Source of the DNA: Planctomycetota bacterium
Lineage (GTDB): Bacteria > Planctomycetota > Planctomycetia > Pirellulales > PALSA-1355
Assembly: GCA_003389325.1 (NCBI GenBank)
Contig: QQVE01000062.1
Span: 58,515 to 122,514 of the forward strand
Reading direction: 5' to 3'
Length of the DNA: 64,000 nucleotides
A model generated the notes under the pieces. That model was not told the origin of the DNA. It worked only from the letters and a program-made list of their open reading frames with translations, and ran no database searches. The position numbers and the translations under genes are program-made. Shown here piece after piece: positions 34,444 through 43,941 of the stretch (positions are counted from its first letter, which is position 1; each line of letters starts with the position of its first letter).

Positions 34444-34898
34444 CCCCCGCGGAAGTAGACCAGCGGCTTGCCTTCGCGGACGTGCGCGCCCTCGACCTCG
34501 CCGACGACGATCGTGTGATCGCCGCCGGGCAGCAAGTCGACGATCTTGCATTCGATCGAGGTCACCGTGTCGTGAATCAACGGCGCGCCGGTCGCGCCGT
34601 CGGTGTAGCCCACCTCGCGAAACTGGTCGCCTTCGCTGGCAGCGAACCGCCGCGAGACCGCTTCCTGGTCCTCGTTGAGGATGTTCACCGCGAAGAAATG
34701 ATCTTTCTCCAGGTGATCGTGAATCTTGGCCCGCTTGTCGATGCAAATCAGCACCAGGGGCGGCTCGAGCGATAGCGACGTGAAAGCGGTCACCGTGATG
34801 CCCGCCGGCTCGCCGCTCTTGAGCTTTGAAGTGACGACCGTCACGGCCGCGGCAAAGTGCCCCAGCGCCCGGCGAAAATCAGCTTTGTCGATCGGCAT
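34425..34898 (-). CDS. Flavin reductase-like protein
   Basis: 157 aa flavin reductase domain: FAAAVTVVTSKLKSGEPAGITVTAFTSLSLEPPLVLICID is the flavin-binding N-terminal half, with FAVNILNEDQEAVSRRFA and GDHTIVVGEVEGAHVREGKPLVYFRGGY at the end. It reduces FMN or FAD with NAD(P)H, usually for a partner oxygenase, but none is adjacent. The ATG at 34898 has a good GGAGG site. An in-frame ATG at 34928 would add ten residues. Confidence 0.9.
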   Translation of the reverse strand: MPIDKADFRRALGHFAAAVTVVTSKLKSGEPAGITVTAFTSLSLEPPLVLICIDKRAKIHDHLEKDHFFAVNILNEDQEAVSRRFAASEGDQFREVGYTDGATGAPLIHDTVTSIECKIVDLLPGGDHTIVVGEVEGAHVREGKPLVYFRGGYASLS

Positions 34899-35428
34899 CC
34901 AATGGCCTCCGCGAATACCTTGGTTCATTCAGTGGGTGCCGACGTTCGCCAATCGACGACGGGCATCCACGGTCGAGCATACCGCAATGCGCTTTCGACG
35001 TCAGGTCGGCCGCCGGGCTGGCCGAAATCGCGCTGCACACCCTTGCGCGGTTCGGCAAATGGTCCGCCTAAGTGTTGCGCTGCTTTGCGGTTCGGCATAC
35101 GAGCCTCGGGCGGGGCGTTGACAGCCCACGGGGGAAATCTAATAACGACTCTGCTGACTACAGAAACTTTTCCGGACAGGCAATCAGGGCATGAAGCTCG
35201 CTATGTCATCGAACGCTCGCGGACGGAGCCGTCTTCACGACGCGTCCCCATCGCCGCCGGAACAAGGTCGCTTCTTGCGTGGCACCGCTGCCACGAATCG
35301 AAGGTCACAGCAATGATGCACCGGCCGCGTTGCCGGCCACTTTCTAACGTGCGGATGTGACCAGAAGCTGGCGCTCCTGGGTTTGCGCGTCAGTACGTTT
35401 CCCCGTTCCTTTTGAAGGAGTGAATGAG
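34899..35428. other. Intergenic region with a possible promoter upstream of the Cys-rich gene
   Basis: 530 bp with no supportable gene. TTGACA (35118-35123) and TAATAA (35140-35145) are 16 bp apart, a possible sigma-70 promoter for the Cys-rich gene. That would leave a leader of about 280 bases, whose structure was not resolved. A GGCCGCGTTGCCGGCC inverted repeat lies near 35325-35340. Confidence 0.4.
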
Positions 35429-35809
35429 ATGAGAGGAAAGATCGGACTCGCCATCGTGCTGCTGACGGCCGTTGCCTGGCTGGCCAGTGAGAGCCAGTCG
35501 TTTGCCGGACGTCGCCATTGCCGAGGCGGCCGTTGCGGTGGTTGGAGCAGTTGTGGGACCGCCTGTGCACCCGTGTCGACCTGCGGGCCGTCGGGCTGCG
35601 GCGTGGCGCCCGAGGCCGCGCCGGAAGCTGCGGCACCGGCTGCTCCCAGCCCCTCGGATAGTGCCCCTCCGGCCCCTGAAGCCCCGTCGGCCGACGCGAG
35701 TTCGTCGGAGGAGGCTCCGCAAGTCGCCCAGGCGACCACGGTCAGCCAGCCGGTCCGGTACTACAACGCGAGTCGCCGCGCTCGCCGCGGATGGTTCCGC
35801 CGGCGCTAG
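35429..35809 (+). CDS. Small secreted Cys/Ala/Pro-rich protein
   Basis: 126 aa. Signal peptide (IGLAIVLLTAVAWLASESQSFA) followed by a cysteine-rich stretch (RRHCRGGRCGGWSSCGTACAPVSTCGPSGCG) and a long Ala/Pro/Glu linker ending in an Arg-rich C-terminus (ASRRARRGWFRRR). Cysteine pairs could form disulfides outside the cytoplasm. No family recognised; such proteins are common in planctomycete envelopes. AAGGAG precedes the ATG. Confidence 0.77.
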   Translation: MRGKIGLAIVLLTAVAWLASESQSFAGRRHCRGGRCGGWSSCGTACAPVSTCGPSGCGVAPEAAPEAAAPAAPSPSDSAPPAPEAPSADASSSEEAPQVAQATTVSQPVRYYNASRRARRGWFRRR

Positions 35810-36048
35810 TTCGTCGACCGCTGAATTCCAACGAGAAGCCGAGCCGGGGCCGGCGCCGCACGACGGCGCGCCCCGGCTCGCAGCGTTTCTTGCGGTCACG
35901 AGGGGGAGAACACTGCCAGCGCCAAGAGCACCCGAGGGGGTCAGCGGGGGACAAGTATCCTCACGCCCGGTAAAATAGACGCTCGTGCGCGTTTCGAGAC
36001 GTTCGAACGAACGTGCCACGCGGAGCTTTGCGCAGGTGGGAGTCATCG

Positions 36049-37977
36049 ATGCCGGACAATGCGGGATTTGCCGGGCTGCGAGTCGCGGCCTTCGAGAGCC
36101 GCCGCTCCAGTGAAATGGCCGCCATGATCGAGCGCTTCGGCGGCGTGGCCTCGGTCAGTCCCTCGATGCGCGAAGTCCCCATCGCCGAGAATCGCGAAGC
36201 CATCGACTTCGCCCACCGCGTGATCACCGGGCAGATCGACGTCTTCATCCTGATGACCGGCGTCGGCGTGCGGCACCTGCTGGCCGAAGTCGAACGGCAC
36301 GTTGATCGGCAGCGATTCCTCGAGGCGATCTCCGACATCGTCACCATTGTCCGCGGGCCGAAGCCGACCGCCGTGCTCAAGGAACTGGGGCTCAAGCCCA
36401 CGCACCGCGTGCCCGAGCCGAACACCTGGCGCGAGGTGCTCTCCACGATCGATCGCGAAGGCATCCACGTCGCGCAACAGAACGTCGGCCTGCAGGAATA
36501 CGGGCTGCCCAATGCCAGCCTCGTGGCCGGGCTCGAAGCCCGCGGGGCGCGCGTCCATACGGTACGCGTCTATAAGTGGGACCTGCCGGTGGACGTCGCG
36601 CCACTCGAAGCGAACGTGCGCGCGATCGCGGCCGGCGAGATCGACGTGGCGATGTTCACCTCCGCCCACCAAGTGGTGAACCTGCTACGCGTGGCCGACC
36701 GGCTCGAGCTCGGCGCGGCGCTACGCGACGGGCTGGCTGCGGTGATGATCGCGTCGATCGGCCCCACGACCAGCGAGGCGCTGCGCGAATTCGGCCTGCA
36801 CGTGGACCTGGAACCCGAGCATCCGAAGATGGGGCAGCTCGTGGCCGCCGCGGCCAGGGGGGCCGCGGAGTTGGCGCGCCAGAAGAACCAGCCGCGCATC
36901 GTGCCCGCCGACGTGGCAGCAGACATCGACGCGTCCGCGCTCGCCGGGCCGTGGGACGAGGGACCGTTCATGAAGGCCTGCCGACGGCAGCCTTCCGACC
37001 GCACGCCCATCTGGCTGATGCGCCAGGCTGGCCGGTACATGAGCGAGTACCGCGCGGTGCGCGACAAGGTGTCGTTTCTCGAACTGTGCAAGAACCCCGA
37101 ACTCTCGGCCGAGGTGATGGTCACGGCGGTCGACAAGCTGGGCGTCGACGCGGCGATCATCTTCTCTGACTTGCTGCCGATTCTGGAACCGATGGGACTA
37201 GAGTTGGAATTCACGCCCGGCGACGGGCCCGTGATTCACAACCCGCTGCGCGAGTCCGCCGACGTCGAGCGGTTTCGCGAGCTCGATTCGGTCGAGCCGC
37301 TCGATTTCGTGATGCAAACAGTCAAGCACACGCGGGCCGGCATCGCCTCGTCGATCCCCGTCATCGGGTTTTCCGGCGCGCCGTTCACGCTGGCCAGCTA
37401 TGCCATCGAAGGCGGCGGCAGCCGCAACTACGCACACACCAAGATGCTGATGTACCGCGACGCCGGCGCGTGGCATGCGATCATGGGCCGGCTGGCCCGC
37501 GCCGTGGCGCGCTACCTGGCCGGCCAGATCGCCGCCGGCGCGCAGGCCGTGCAATTGTTCGATTCCTGGGCCGGCTGCCTGGGCGTGGAAGACTATCGCC
37601 GCTACGCGTTTCCCTACACGAAGGCGATCATCGACGCGCTGCCGCCCGGTGTGCCGGTGATCAACTTCGCCACGGGCAACCCCGCCCTGCTGCCGCTGTT
37701 AGCGCAGGCCGGTGGCGACGTGATCGGCGTCGACTGGCGCATTGAACTCGACGAGGCCTGGCGGTTGGTCGGCAGCGACAAGGGAGTGCAGGGCAATCTC
37801 GATCCTACCGTGCTGCTGTCGGGTCGCGAGGCGAGTCGCCGCCGCGCGCACGACGTGCTCAAGCGGGCCGCCGGACGGCCGGGCCACATTTTCAACCTGG
37901 GTCACGGCGTGTTGCCGCAAACGCCGGTCGAGAACGTGCAGTACCTGGTCGAGGTCGTCCGCGAAGCGAACGCTTGA
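36049..37977 (+). CDS. hemDE: Fused uroporphyrinogen-III synthase / uroporphyrinogen decarboxylase
   Basis: 642 aa fusion of two consecutive heme-pathway enzymes. Residues 1-270 are a HemD-type synthase (RVAAFESRRSSEMAAMI; DVFILMTGVGVRHLLAEVE; DVAMFTSAHQVVNLL; IASIGPTTSEALREFG), which cyclises hydroxymethylbilane. Residues 305-642 are HemE (PIWLMRQAGRYMSEYR, AAIIFSDLLPILE, GFSGAPFTLASY, FDSWAGCLGVEDY, NLGHGVLPQTP), which decarboxylates uroporphyrinogen III to coproporphyrinogen III. A linker of about 35 residues joins them. ATG at 36049; an upstream GTG (36013) is open but has no reason to be used. Confidence 0.95.
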   Translation: MPDNAGFAGLRVAAFESRRSSEMAAMIERFGGVASVSPSMREVPIAENREAIDFAHRVITGQIDVFILMTGVGVRHLLAEVERHVDRQRFLEAISDIVTIVRGPKPTAVLKELGLKPTHRVPEPNTWREVLSTIDREGIHVAQQNVGLQEYGLPNASLVAGLEARGARVHTVRVYKWDLPVDVAPLEANVRAIAAGEIDVAMFTSAHQVVNLLRVADRLELGAALRDGLAAVMIASIGPTTSEALREFGLHVDLEPEHPKMGQLVAAAARGAAELARQKNQPRIVPADVAADIDASALAGPWDEGPFMKACRRQPSDRTPIWLMRQAGRYMSEYRAVRDKVSFLELCKNPELSAEVMVTAVDKLGVDAAIIFSDLLPILEPMGLELEFTPGDGPVIHNPLRESADVERFRELDSVEPLDFVMQTVKHTRAGIASSIPVIGFSGAPFTLASYAIEGGGSRNYAHTKMLMYRDAGAWHAIMGRLARAVARYLAGQIAAGAQAVQLFDSWAGCLGVEDYRRYAFPYTKAIIDALPPGVPVINFATGNPALLPLLAQAGGDVIGVDWRIELDEAWRLVGSDKGVQGNLDPTVLLSGREASRRRAHDVLKRAAGRPGHIFNLGHGVLPQTPVENVQYLVEVVREANA

Positions 37978-37992
37978 GTCGCCGGCGACGCC

Positions 37993-39237
37993 TTATAGCC
38001 CCGAGACCATGTCGCGGGGGATCTCGAACCGCAACGGCTCCTGTCCGCTAAAGCCTTCCGGCGGTAGCTCGACGCGCAAGTACTCGATCGACTCGAGCGG
38101 CGGATCGAAGATCATCTCCTTGGCCACGGATTCGCCGGGGCGTACCGCGGGCTCGGGAGTCGCCAAGGCACCGCCGCCGAATACGCGCAGAGCCGGCATC
38201 TGGGCATAGTTGTTGCCGGCGTTGTCGAACGCTCGGGCCGTGGCCGTGGCCGATTTCAACTGCTCGCCCAACTCGCTGCCTTCGAGCAGCCCTCCGAGCT
38301 GACCACTCAGTCCGCCGCCACCGCCGATCCAGCCGGGCACCTGCACGATCTTATCCTCGGTCGTGTTCTCGATCGTCACGCGAATCTTGAGCATCGGCTG
38401 CGGCTTTCCGGCCCGCAGCGTCGACAGGTCCGTGCTTTCCAAGCGAATCTTCTGCACGCCCACGCTGTCGATCTTGGCGCGGATTGGCCCCTGATCGATC
38501 GCCTGGCTGGCGTGCGTCCACACCGGCTCGGGCGGCGGTTCGGGTTTGGGCTCGGGTTCCGGTTCGGGCTGTGGAGGCAGCTCCACCGGCGGCCCAACGG
38601 TGATCGGCGGCGCGGGCGCTGGCGTGGCCACCGGTTGCGGCGCGGGACTCGAAAACATGCCGAAGGTCACGCCCAGGACGACGGTCAACACGAGTCCAAC
38701 CACCGAACTGCTGGAGGCGGCGACATTGACGTACAGGCCAGAACCCTTGTGCATCGCGGCCACGACCAGCCCGGCAATCCCGAGCAGCAGGCCCAGCGCG
38801 CCGACGACGATCCCGGTCCAGCCCAAGGGGTTCTTGAGAATCGGCAGCCAGAACGTGGCCAGCGCGAGAATGCCGAGGATCAGACCGACCGCGCCGATCA
38901 ACTTGGCGGCGATGGAGCTTTCATTCGTTTCCGGCGGCGCGGCCTGGCTGACCGAGCCGAGTGGCTTGGCCATCAACGGGCTGGCCTGCGGGGGAGGCGT
39001 CGGAGCGGCCACCGGCGGCGCAGCCAGCGGATCGGGCGGAGGTGCCGGAGGCGGAGTGGCTGTCTTGGCGGCGAACAAACCTTGCACGCGCGTGGCCGGC
39101 ACCCACGAGCCCGACTGTCCCAACCGCACCTGGGTCGAGGGATGGATCTTCTTCTCGCCGGCCAGCTTCTTCAGTTGGGCCGACGTCAGCGGGCCATACT
39201 GCTTGTCCCCGTGTTGAATGAACCACTCGTTCGCCAT
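37993..39237 (-). CDS. GYF_2 domain membrane protein
   Basis: 414 aa. The N-terminal GYF_2 (DUF4339) domain starts MANEWFIQHGDKQYGPLTS, a proline-rich-peptide-binding type fold. It is followed by a Pro/Ala-rich linker, about four hydrophobic segments (110-200: LIGAVGLILGILALATF; VVGALGLLLGIAGLVV; VVGLVLTVVLGVTFGMF), a long Pro/Glu linker, and a C-terminal beta-rich region (KIRVTIENTTEDKIVQVPG). Common in planctomycetes; function unknown. ATG start. Confidence 0.85.
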   Translation of the reverse strand: MANEWFIQHGDKQYGPLTSAQLKKLAGEKKIHPSTQVRLGQSGSWVPATRVQGLFAAKTATPPPAPPPDPLAAPPVAAPTPPPQASPLMAKPLGSVSQAAPPETNESSIAAKLIGAVGLILGILALATFWLPILKNPLGWTGIVVGALGLLLGIAGLVVAAMHKGSGLYVNVAASSSSVVGLVLTVVLGVTFGMFSSPAPQPVATPAPAPPITVGPPVELPPQPEPEPEPKPEPPPEPVWTHASQAIDQGPIRAKIDSVGVQKIRLESTDLSTLRAGKPQPMLKIRVTIENTTEDKIVQVPGWIGGGGGLSGQLGGLLEGSELGEQLKSATATARAFDNAGNNYAQMPALRVFGGGALATPEPAVRPGESVAKEMIFDPPLESIEYLRVELPPEGFSGQEPLRFEIPRDMVSGL

Positions 39238-39333
39238 CGAGAAGCGTCCGAAAGCCAGAGATCGACCGCACGCGCGCTTCCCAGTGTAGGCACCGCGACA
39301 GATGCCCGCAAATCGAGGGGCTTTGCGACTGGA

Positions 39334-40434
39334 TCACTCGCTGGGCAGCTCGACCGTGCCGCGGTTGACCGCGTCGATCAGCATCCGCAACCGGCCCAGG
39401 CTGCGGCGATTGAAGCGGAACACCAGCCGGGCGTAGGACGCCAGATCCGGCTCGTCCTTTTCCTCGGAGAGCGCGCCGCTGACGGTGAACTCGCCGCCGC
39501 TGAGGATGTCGCTGAATTCCTCGTTGATGTCGGCCAGCAGCGCTTCGCTGGGCGGTTCCTTGAGCCGCAGCACGAGCTTGTTCCGCACAAACCGCATGCT
39601 GTGGTAAATCTTGAAGAACTGCAGGATCTCGTCGACTGCCTCCTGCACGTTGTCGGTCAGCTTGTACAGCGCCAAGTCGTCGGGCGAAATCATGCGGTCG
39701 CCCAGCAGGCGCTTTTCGACATACTGCTGAAAGTCCTGCCAGAACGCGCCGCCGGGGGCGTCGAGAAACACGACCGGCACCATGTCGCGCTTGCCGGTCT
39801 GTAGCAGCGTCAGCACTTCGAGCCCTTCGTCGAGCGTGCCGAATCCGCCGGGCAGCAGGCACACCGCGTCGCACTCTTTGACGAACATCAGCTTGCGCGT
39901 AAAGAAGTACTTCATGTGCACCAGCTTCGTGTCGCCGGCGATCACGGGATTGGCGTACTGCTCGAAGGGGAGCATGATGTTGAGCCCCATCGAGTTCTCG
40001 CGGCCCGCGCCGACGTGGCCGGCTTCCATGATGCCGCTGGCGGCGCCGGTGACGACGAGCCACTCCTGCTCGGCCATCGCCCGGCCGAATTCCACGGCCT
40101 GCTGATAGGTCGCTTCGTCGGGGCGCGTGCGGGCCGAGCCGAAGACCGTCACCTTGCGCTGCGCACGGTAGGGCGTGAACACCTTGAAGGCATACCGCAG
40201 CTCGCGCAGGGCACGGCTCAGAATCTTCAAGTCGCCCCGCGACGTCTGATCCACGGCCAGCTTGTCGGCCGATTCCTTGATCTGCTCGATCAAATCGACG
40301 ATCCGCGAGCGATCCGGGCCGTCGAGTTGTCCGTTGGCATCCGACAGCGCCCGTTCGAGATTCGACTCGAGATTCGTCAGCGCCGATTCGTCAGACGGCT
40401 CGTTAGGTGACTTGTCCGGTTCTCGTTTGGTCAC
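39334..40434 (-). CDS. LOG family (lysine-decarboxylase-like) Rossmann-fold protein
   Basis: 366 aa. The LOG/TIGR00730 motif PGGFGTLDEGLEVLTLLQTGK is present, with TVFGSARTRPDEATYQ and VVTGAASGIMEAGHVGAGRENSMGLNIMLPFEQ. LOG enzymes release ribose-5-phosphate from cytokinin-type nucleotides or act on other nucleotides; the present substrate is unknown. The C-terminal 120 residues (after VFLDAPGGAFW) are an extension. Start is a GTG at 40434. Its upstream neighbour gene ends in a strong terminator, so it has its own promoter. Confidence 0.88.
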   Translation of the reverse strand: MTKREPDKSPNEPSDESALTNLESNLERALSDANGQLDGPDRSRIVDLIEQIKESADKLAVDQTSRGDLKILSRALRELRYAFKVFTPYRAQRKVTVFGSARTRPDEATYQQAVEFGRAMAEQEWLVVTGAASGIMEAGHVGAGRENSMGLNIMLPFEQYANPVIAGDTKLVHMKYFFTRKLMFVKECDAVCLLPGGFGTLDEGLEVLTLLQTGKRDMVPVVFLDAPGGAFWQDFQQYVEKRLLGDRMISPDDLALYKLTDNVQEAVDEILQFFKIYHSMRFVRNKLVLRLKEPPSEALLADINEEFSDILSGGEFTVSGALSEEKDEPDLASYARLVFRFNRRSLGRLRMLIDAVNRGTVELPSE

Positions 40435-40604
40435 GAGACAGCCTCGCGGTGCCAGCGGAAAGCCAGTCGGGAAGAATGCCCGGCTGGGATTGGTACGTCG
40501 TTTTCCGCATTATACTCAGGGGCACGACTCGGCCGTAAGCGCAACTGGGGCGTCGCGGGCCGCGTTCAGCGGCTGCTGGCCGGGTTTGGGGACGCGGGTG
40601 GCGC

Positions 40605-40647
40605 AAAAAAGGCGGCCTGTCGCGCTCGATGGGGACAGGCCGCCTTT
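40605..40647 (-). terminator. Strong bidirectional-looking terminator between two minus-strand genes
   Basis: Perfect 11 bp stem GGCGGCCTGTC (40611-40621) / GACAGGCCGCC (40634-40644). On the minus strand it is followed by TTTTTTGCGC, so it ends the 81 aa gene just upstream. On the plus strand only TTTCG follows. Confidence 0.82.
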
Positions 40648-40685
40648 CGTGGGTTGAAGTGAATCCCCCGGAGCCTCAGCCGCAC

Positions 40686-40931
40686 TCACGCCGAAGGGCG
40701 GCGGTAGTGCTGGTAGGCAAGAATCACTTCGTACAGATCGGTCGAGATCGCAATCGGCTCGTCTTCGAAGTCCCGCAACCACGTGCGTTCGTTACGCACG
40801 GCATCGGCCAACAGCGGCAAGACCTCGCCCAGCGGCACGCGGACTTCGTCGCGCGACTGCTTCATCTCATCGATGGTCGCACAGGCATCGCTTTGGGGGC
40901 CGTAGTACACACGCAAGTGGTTTCGAGCCAT
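40686..40931 (-). CDS. Small conserved hypothetical protein
   Basis: 81 aa. RVYYGPQSDACATIDEMKQS, VPLGEVLPLLADAVRNERTWL and YEVILAYQHYRRPSA. The mixed charged sequence and a downstream terminator indicate a real, expressed gene. No domain recognised. AAGGAA lies 8 bases before the ATG. Confidence 0.75.
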   Translation of the reverse strand: MARNHLRVYYGPQSDACATIDEMKQSRDEVRVPLGEVLPLLADAVRNERTWLRDFEDEPIAISTDLYEVILAYQHYRRPSA

Positions 40932-41324
40932 ATTGACGTTTCCTTACGTCTAGGGGCCTCGTAACAAGCGCCGGGTCGAGCACTCCCTTCATGGAGGCTC
41001 ATTTCCTGGGCTGCCGCATGCACGTCATGCTATCTACGCCCGCCCTTGTGCATCACCTATCGGCAAATGGAGTGCTAGGGGTTTGATCTAATTGTCCGAG
41101 GATGCCGTTTTTTCTCAGCGGCACAGCCGGCAGCGGTCGAGTCTTTCGCAAGGGTCGCTCGCGCAGTGCGGGTTTGATGGGTAGATTGGATAAAGACCAC
41201 GGCTTGACGAGGCCCCAGAATCCTTGACAATGACCTCCCCACGCGCTAGATTGCCCGGTTGGCAAGTCAAGCCCGGTCAAATATTTGCGTCAAACCTTCA
41301 GCCGAAGCGACGCTCCAATCTTGC
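40932..41324. other. Intergenic region upstream of tex
   Basis: 393 bp without a gene. Its right end holds the tex promoter (listed). The left part shows no recognisable structure. Confidence 0.5.
41224..41252 (+). promoter_or_regulatory. Probable sigma-70 promoter of tex
   Basis: TTGACA at 41224-41229 and TAGATT at 41247-41252 with a 17 bp spacer. The -35 box is perfect and the -10 box matches four of six consensus bases. A start near 41259 would give a 66-base leader before the tex ATG. Confidence 0.55.
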
Positions 41325-43886
41325 ATGGCTAGCAACACGATTGCCATCGACTTGCGTCCGGTGGCCCAGGCGCTCGGACTCTCGCTGCGCCAAGTCGAAA
41401 GCGTCGTCGAGCTGCTCGATGCTGGCAACACGGTCCCCTTCATCACGCGTTATCGGAAGGACCAGACCGGGGGCCTCGACGAGGAGCAGATCCGCCAGGT
41501 CGAGTCGCGGCTGATCAGGATGCGCCTGCTGGCCGAGCGCAAGCAGACGATCCTCCGCTCCATCGAGTCGCAGGGAAAGCTGACCCCCGAGCTGTCGGCC
41601 GAAATCGAAGCCGCCACCAGCACCAAGCGGCTCGAGGACCTGTACCTGCCGTTTAAGCCCAAGAAGCAGACGCTGGCCACCGTGGCCCGCGAGCGCGGGC
41701 TGGACCCCTTGGCCGAGGAAGTGCTGCACGCGGCGCCAGAGTGTGCTGATCTCGACGCCCGCGCCGCCGACTTCATCAATCCCGACAAGGGGGTCTCGAG
41801 CGCCGCCGACGCTCTGCTGGGCGTGGGCCACATCCTGGCCGAGCACATCAGCGAACGGGCCGACTTGCGGCAGAAGCTCCGCCAGATTCTCAAGCGCAGC
41901 GGCCGGCTGGTCAGCACGCGCGGCGAGGGCGACGAGAAAGTGGCCCAGGGCTTCCGCGACTACTTCGAATTCAGCGACACCATCGAGCGCGTGCCCGAGC
42001 ATCGCGTGCTGGCCATCAACCGCGGTGAAAAGGCCAAGGCGCTGCGCGTGAAGGTCGAGGCCGACATCGAGGCCATGCAGGCGGCTGTCGACGAGATGGT
42101 TTGCGACGCCGAGCATCCGCATGCCGAGTTCCTGCGCGGTTGCGGCCGCGACGCGCTGCAGCGGCTCGTGTTTCCGAGCCTCGAGCGCGAAGTGCGCCGC
42201 GAACTGACCGACTGGGCCGAAGCGCACGCCGTGGAAGTGTTTGCCCGCAACCTGCGCAATCTGCTGCTGCAAAAGCCGGTGCGCGGGCGCCGCGTGCTGG
42301 CGACCGACCCCGGCTTCAAGAGCGGCTGCAAGTTGGCCGTGCTTGACCAGTTCGGCAAGCTGCTCGATCACGCCGTGATCCACCTAGTGGGCAAGCCCGA
42401 GCGCAAGCAACAGGGCCGCGAAAAGCTGGTTGAGATGGTCAAGAACCACGAGGTGGGGCTCGTGGCCATCGGCAACGGCACGGCCTGCCGCGAGAGCGAG
42501 GAGTTGATCTCCGAGCTGCTGGCCGGCGAGCTGGCCGAACAGGGCGTGGCCTACGTGATCGTCAACGAGGCCGGCGCCAGCGTCTATTCGACCAGCCCCC
42601 TGGGTCGCGAAGAGTTTCCCGATTTCGATGCCACGTTGCGGGGTGCGATCTCGATCGGCCGCCGCTTGCAGGATCCCTTGAGCGAGCTGGTGAAGATCGA
42701 TCCGGCCAGCATCGGCGTGGGCATGTACCAGCACGATGTGAAGGCCAAGCATCTGCGCGCATCGCTCGACGCGGTGGTCGAGTCGTGCGTCAATTACGTC
42801 GGCGTGGATCTGAACACGGCCAGTCCGGCGCTGTTGCGATACGTGTCGGGATTGAATCAATTGACGGCGCGGCGGCTGTACGACTTTCGCGCGCAGCACG
42901 GTCCGTTCAAGAGCCGCGAACAACTCAAAGACGTGCCGGGGTTCGGCGAATCGGCATTCGTGCAGTCGGCCGGCTTCCTGAAGATCGGCGGCGGCGACAA
43001 TCCGCTCGACGCCACCTGGATTCATCCGGAAAGCTACGACCTGGCTGCCCAGGTGCTCGAAAAGATGGAATGCACCGTCGGCGACCTGGCCGATAAGGAA
43101 GCCGCCGCCCGCACGGCCGAGCGGGCCAGCCAGATGACGCTCGACACGCTATCGGCACAGTTCGACGCCGGGGCCATGCTGCTGCGCGACATTCTCGCGC
43201 AGTTGACCCGGCCCGGCCGCGACCCGCGCGAGGACTTGCCCACGCCGATCTTCAAGAAGGGCGTGATCAAGCTCGACGATCTTACCCCGGGCATGGAATT
43301 GCTGGGCACCGTGCTCAACGTCGTCGACTTTGGAGCGTTCGTCGATATCGGCTTGCACGACACGGGCCTGGTACACATCAGCCAGTTGGCCAACAAGTAC
43401 GTCCGCGACCCGCACGAGGTGGTGTCGGTGGGCGACATCGTTAAGGTCTGGGTACACGAGATCGATAAGTCGCGGCGGCGGGTCTCGCTGACGATGATCC
43501 CGCCGGGCACCGAGAAAGCACCCCCCAAGCACGCCCGTAAGAAAGGCGAGGGCAAGCGCGGCAAGCCGCGCCGCGGCGGCGACGCTCCTGCTGAAGGTGC
43601 TCCGCCGGCCGCAGCCGGGCAGTCGACCACCGAGCGAACTCCCGGCCCGCCGCAGAGCCGCCAAAAGGGCCGCCGCGGCGGCAAGCCTCCGCGCCGGGAC
43701 CACGCGCCGAGCTCGGGCAAGCCCAAGTTTCAGCGCCGCGGTTCGAAACCGAAGCCGATGGTGCCGCTGACCAACGAGATGAAAGCGGGCAAGGAGCCGT
43801 TGCGCACCTTCGGCGATCTGAAACAATTCTTCGACCTTAAGACCAAAGAAGAAGACACCGCGGAGAAGACCGACTCCGGCGAGTGA
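41325..43886 (+). CDS. tex: Tex family RNA-binding transcriptional accessory protein
   Basis: 853 aa. The Tex architecture is clear: N-terminal helical part (VESVVELLDAGNTVPFITRYRKDQTGGLDEEQI), YqgF-like nuclease-fold domain (RRVLATDPGFKSGCKLAVLDQFGKLL), helix-hairpin-helix region (DLNTASPALLRYVSGLN; LKDVPGFGESAFVQSAGFLKI), then an S1 domain (GTVLNVVDFGAFVDIGLHDTGLVHISQLANKY). A Lys/Arg/Gly-rich, probably disordered tail of about 110 residues follows. Tex binds nucleic acids and affects transcription or RNA metabolism. ATG at 41325 lies behind a good promoter. Confidence 0.96.
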   Translation: MASNTIAIDLRPVAQALGLSLRQVESVVELLDAGNTVPFITRYRKDQTGGLDEEQIRQVESRLIRMRLLAERKQTILRSIESQGKLTPELSAEIEAATSTKRLEDLYLPFKPKKQTLATVARERGLDPLAEEVLHAAPECADLDARAADFINPDKGVSSAADALLGVGHILAEHISERADLRQKLRQILKRSGRLVSTRGEGDEKVAQGFRDYFEFSDTIERVPEHRVLAINRGEKAKALRVKVEADIEAMQAAVDEMVCDAEHPHAEFLRGCGRDALQRLVFPSLEREVRRELTDWAEAHAVEVFARNLRNLLLQKPVRGRRVLATDPGFKSGCKLAVLDQFGKLLDHAVIHLVGKPERKQQGREKLVEMVKNHEVGLVAIGNGTACRESEELISELLAGELAEQGVAYVIVNEAGASVYSTSPLGREEFPDFDATLRGAISIGRRLQDPLSELVKIDPASIGVGMYQHDVKAKHLRASLDAVVESCVNYVGVDLNTASPALLRYVSGLNQLTARRLYDFRAQHGPFKSREQLKDVPGFGESAFVQSAGFLKIGGGDNPLDATWIHPESYDLAAQVLEKMECTVGDLADKEAAARTAERASQMTLDTLSAQFDAGAMLLRDILAQLTRPGRDPREDLPTPIFKKGVIKLDDLTPGMELLGTVLNVVDFGAFVDIGLHDTGLVHISQLANKYVRDPHEVVSVGDIVKVWVHEIDKSRRRVSLTMIPPGTEKAPPKHARKKGEGKRGKPRRGGDAPAEGAPPAAAGQSTTERTPGPPQSRQKGRRGGKPPRRDHAPSSGKPKFQRRGSKPKPMVPLTNEMKAGKEPLRTFGDLKQFFDLKTKEEDTAEKTDSGE

Positions 43887-43941
43887 TTCGCCCCCGGACG
43901 GTCGAGGCCGGTTCGCCGCGAAAGCTTCGCTTTCGAACGAC

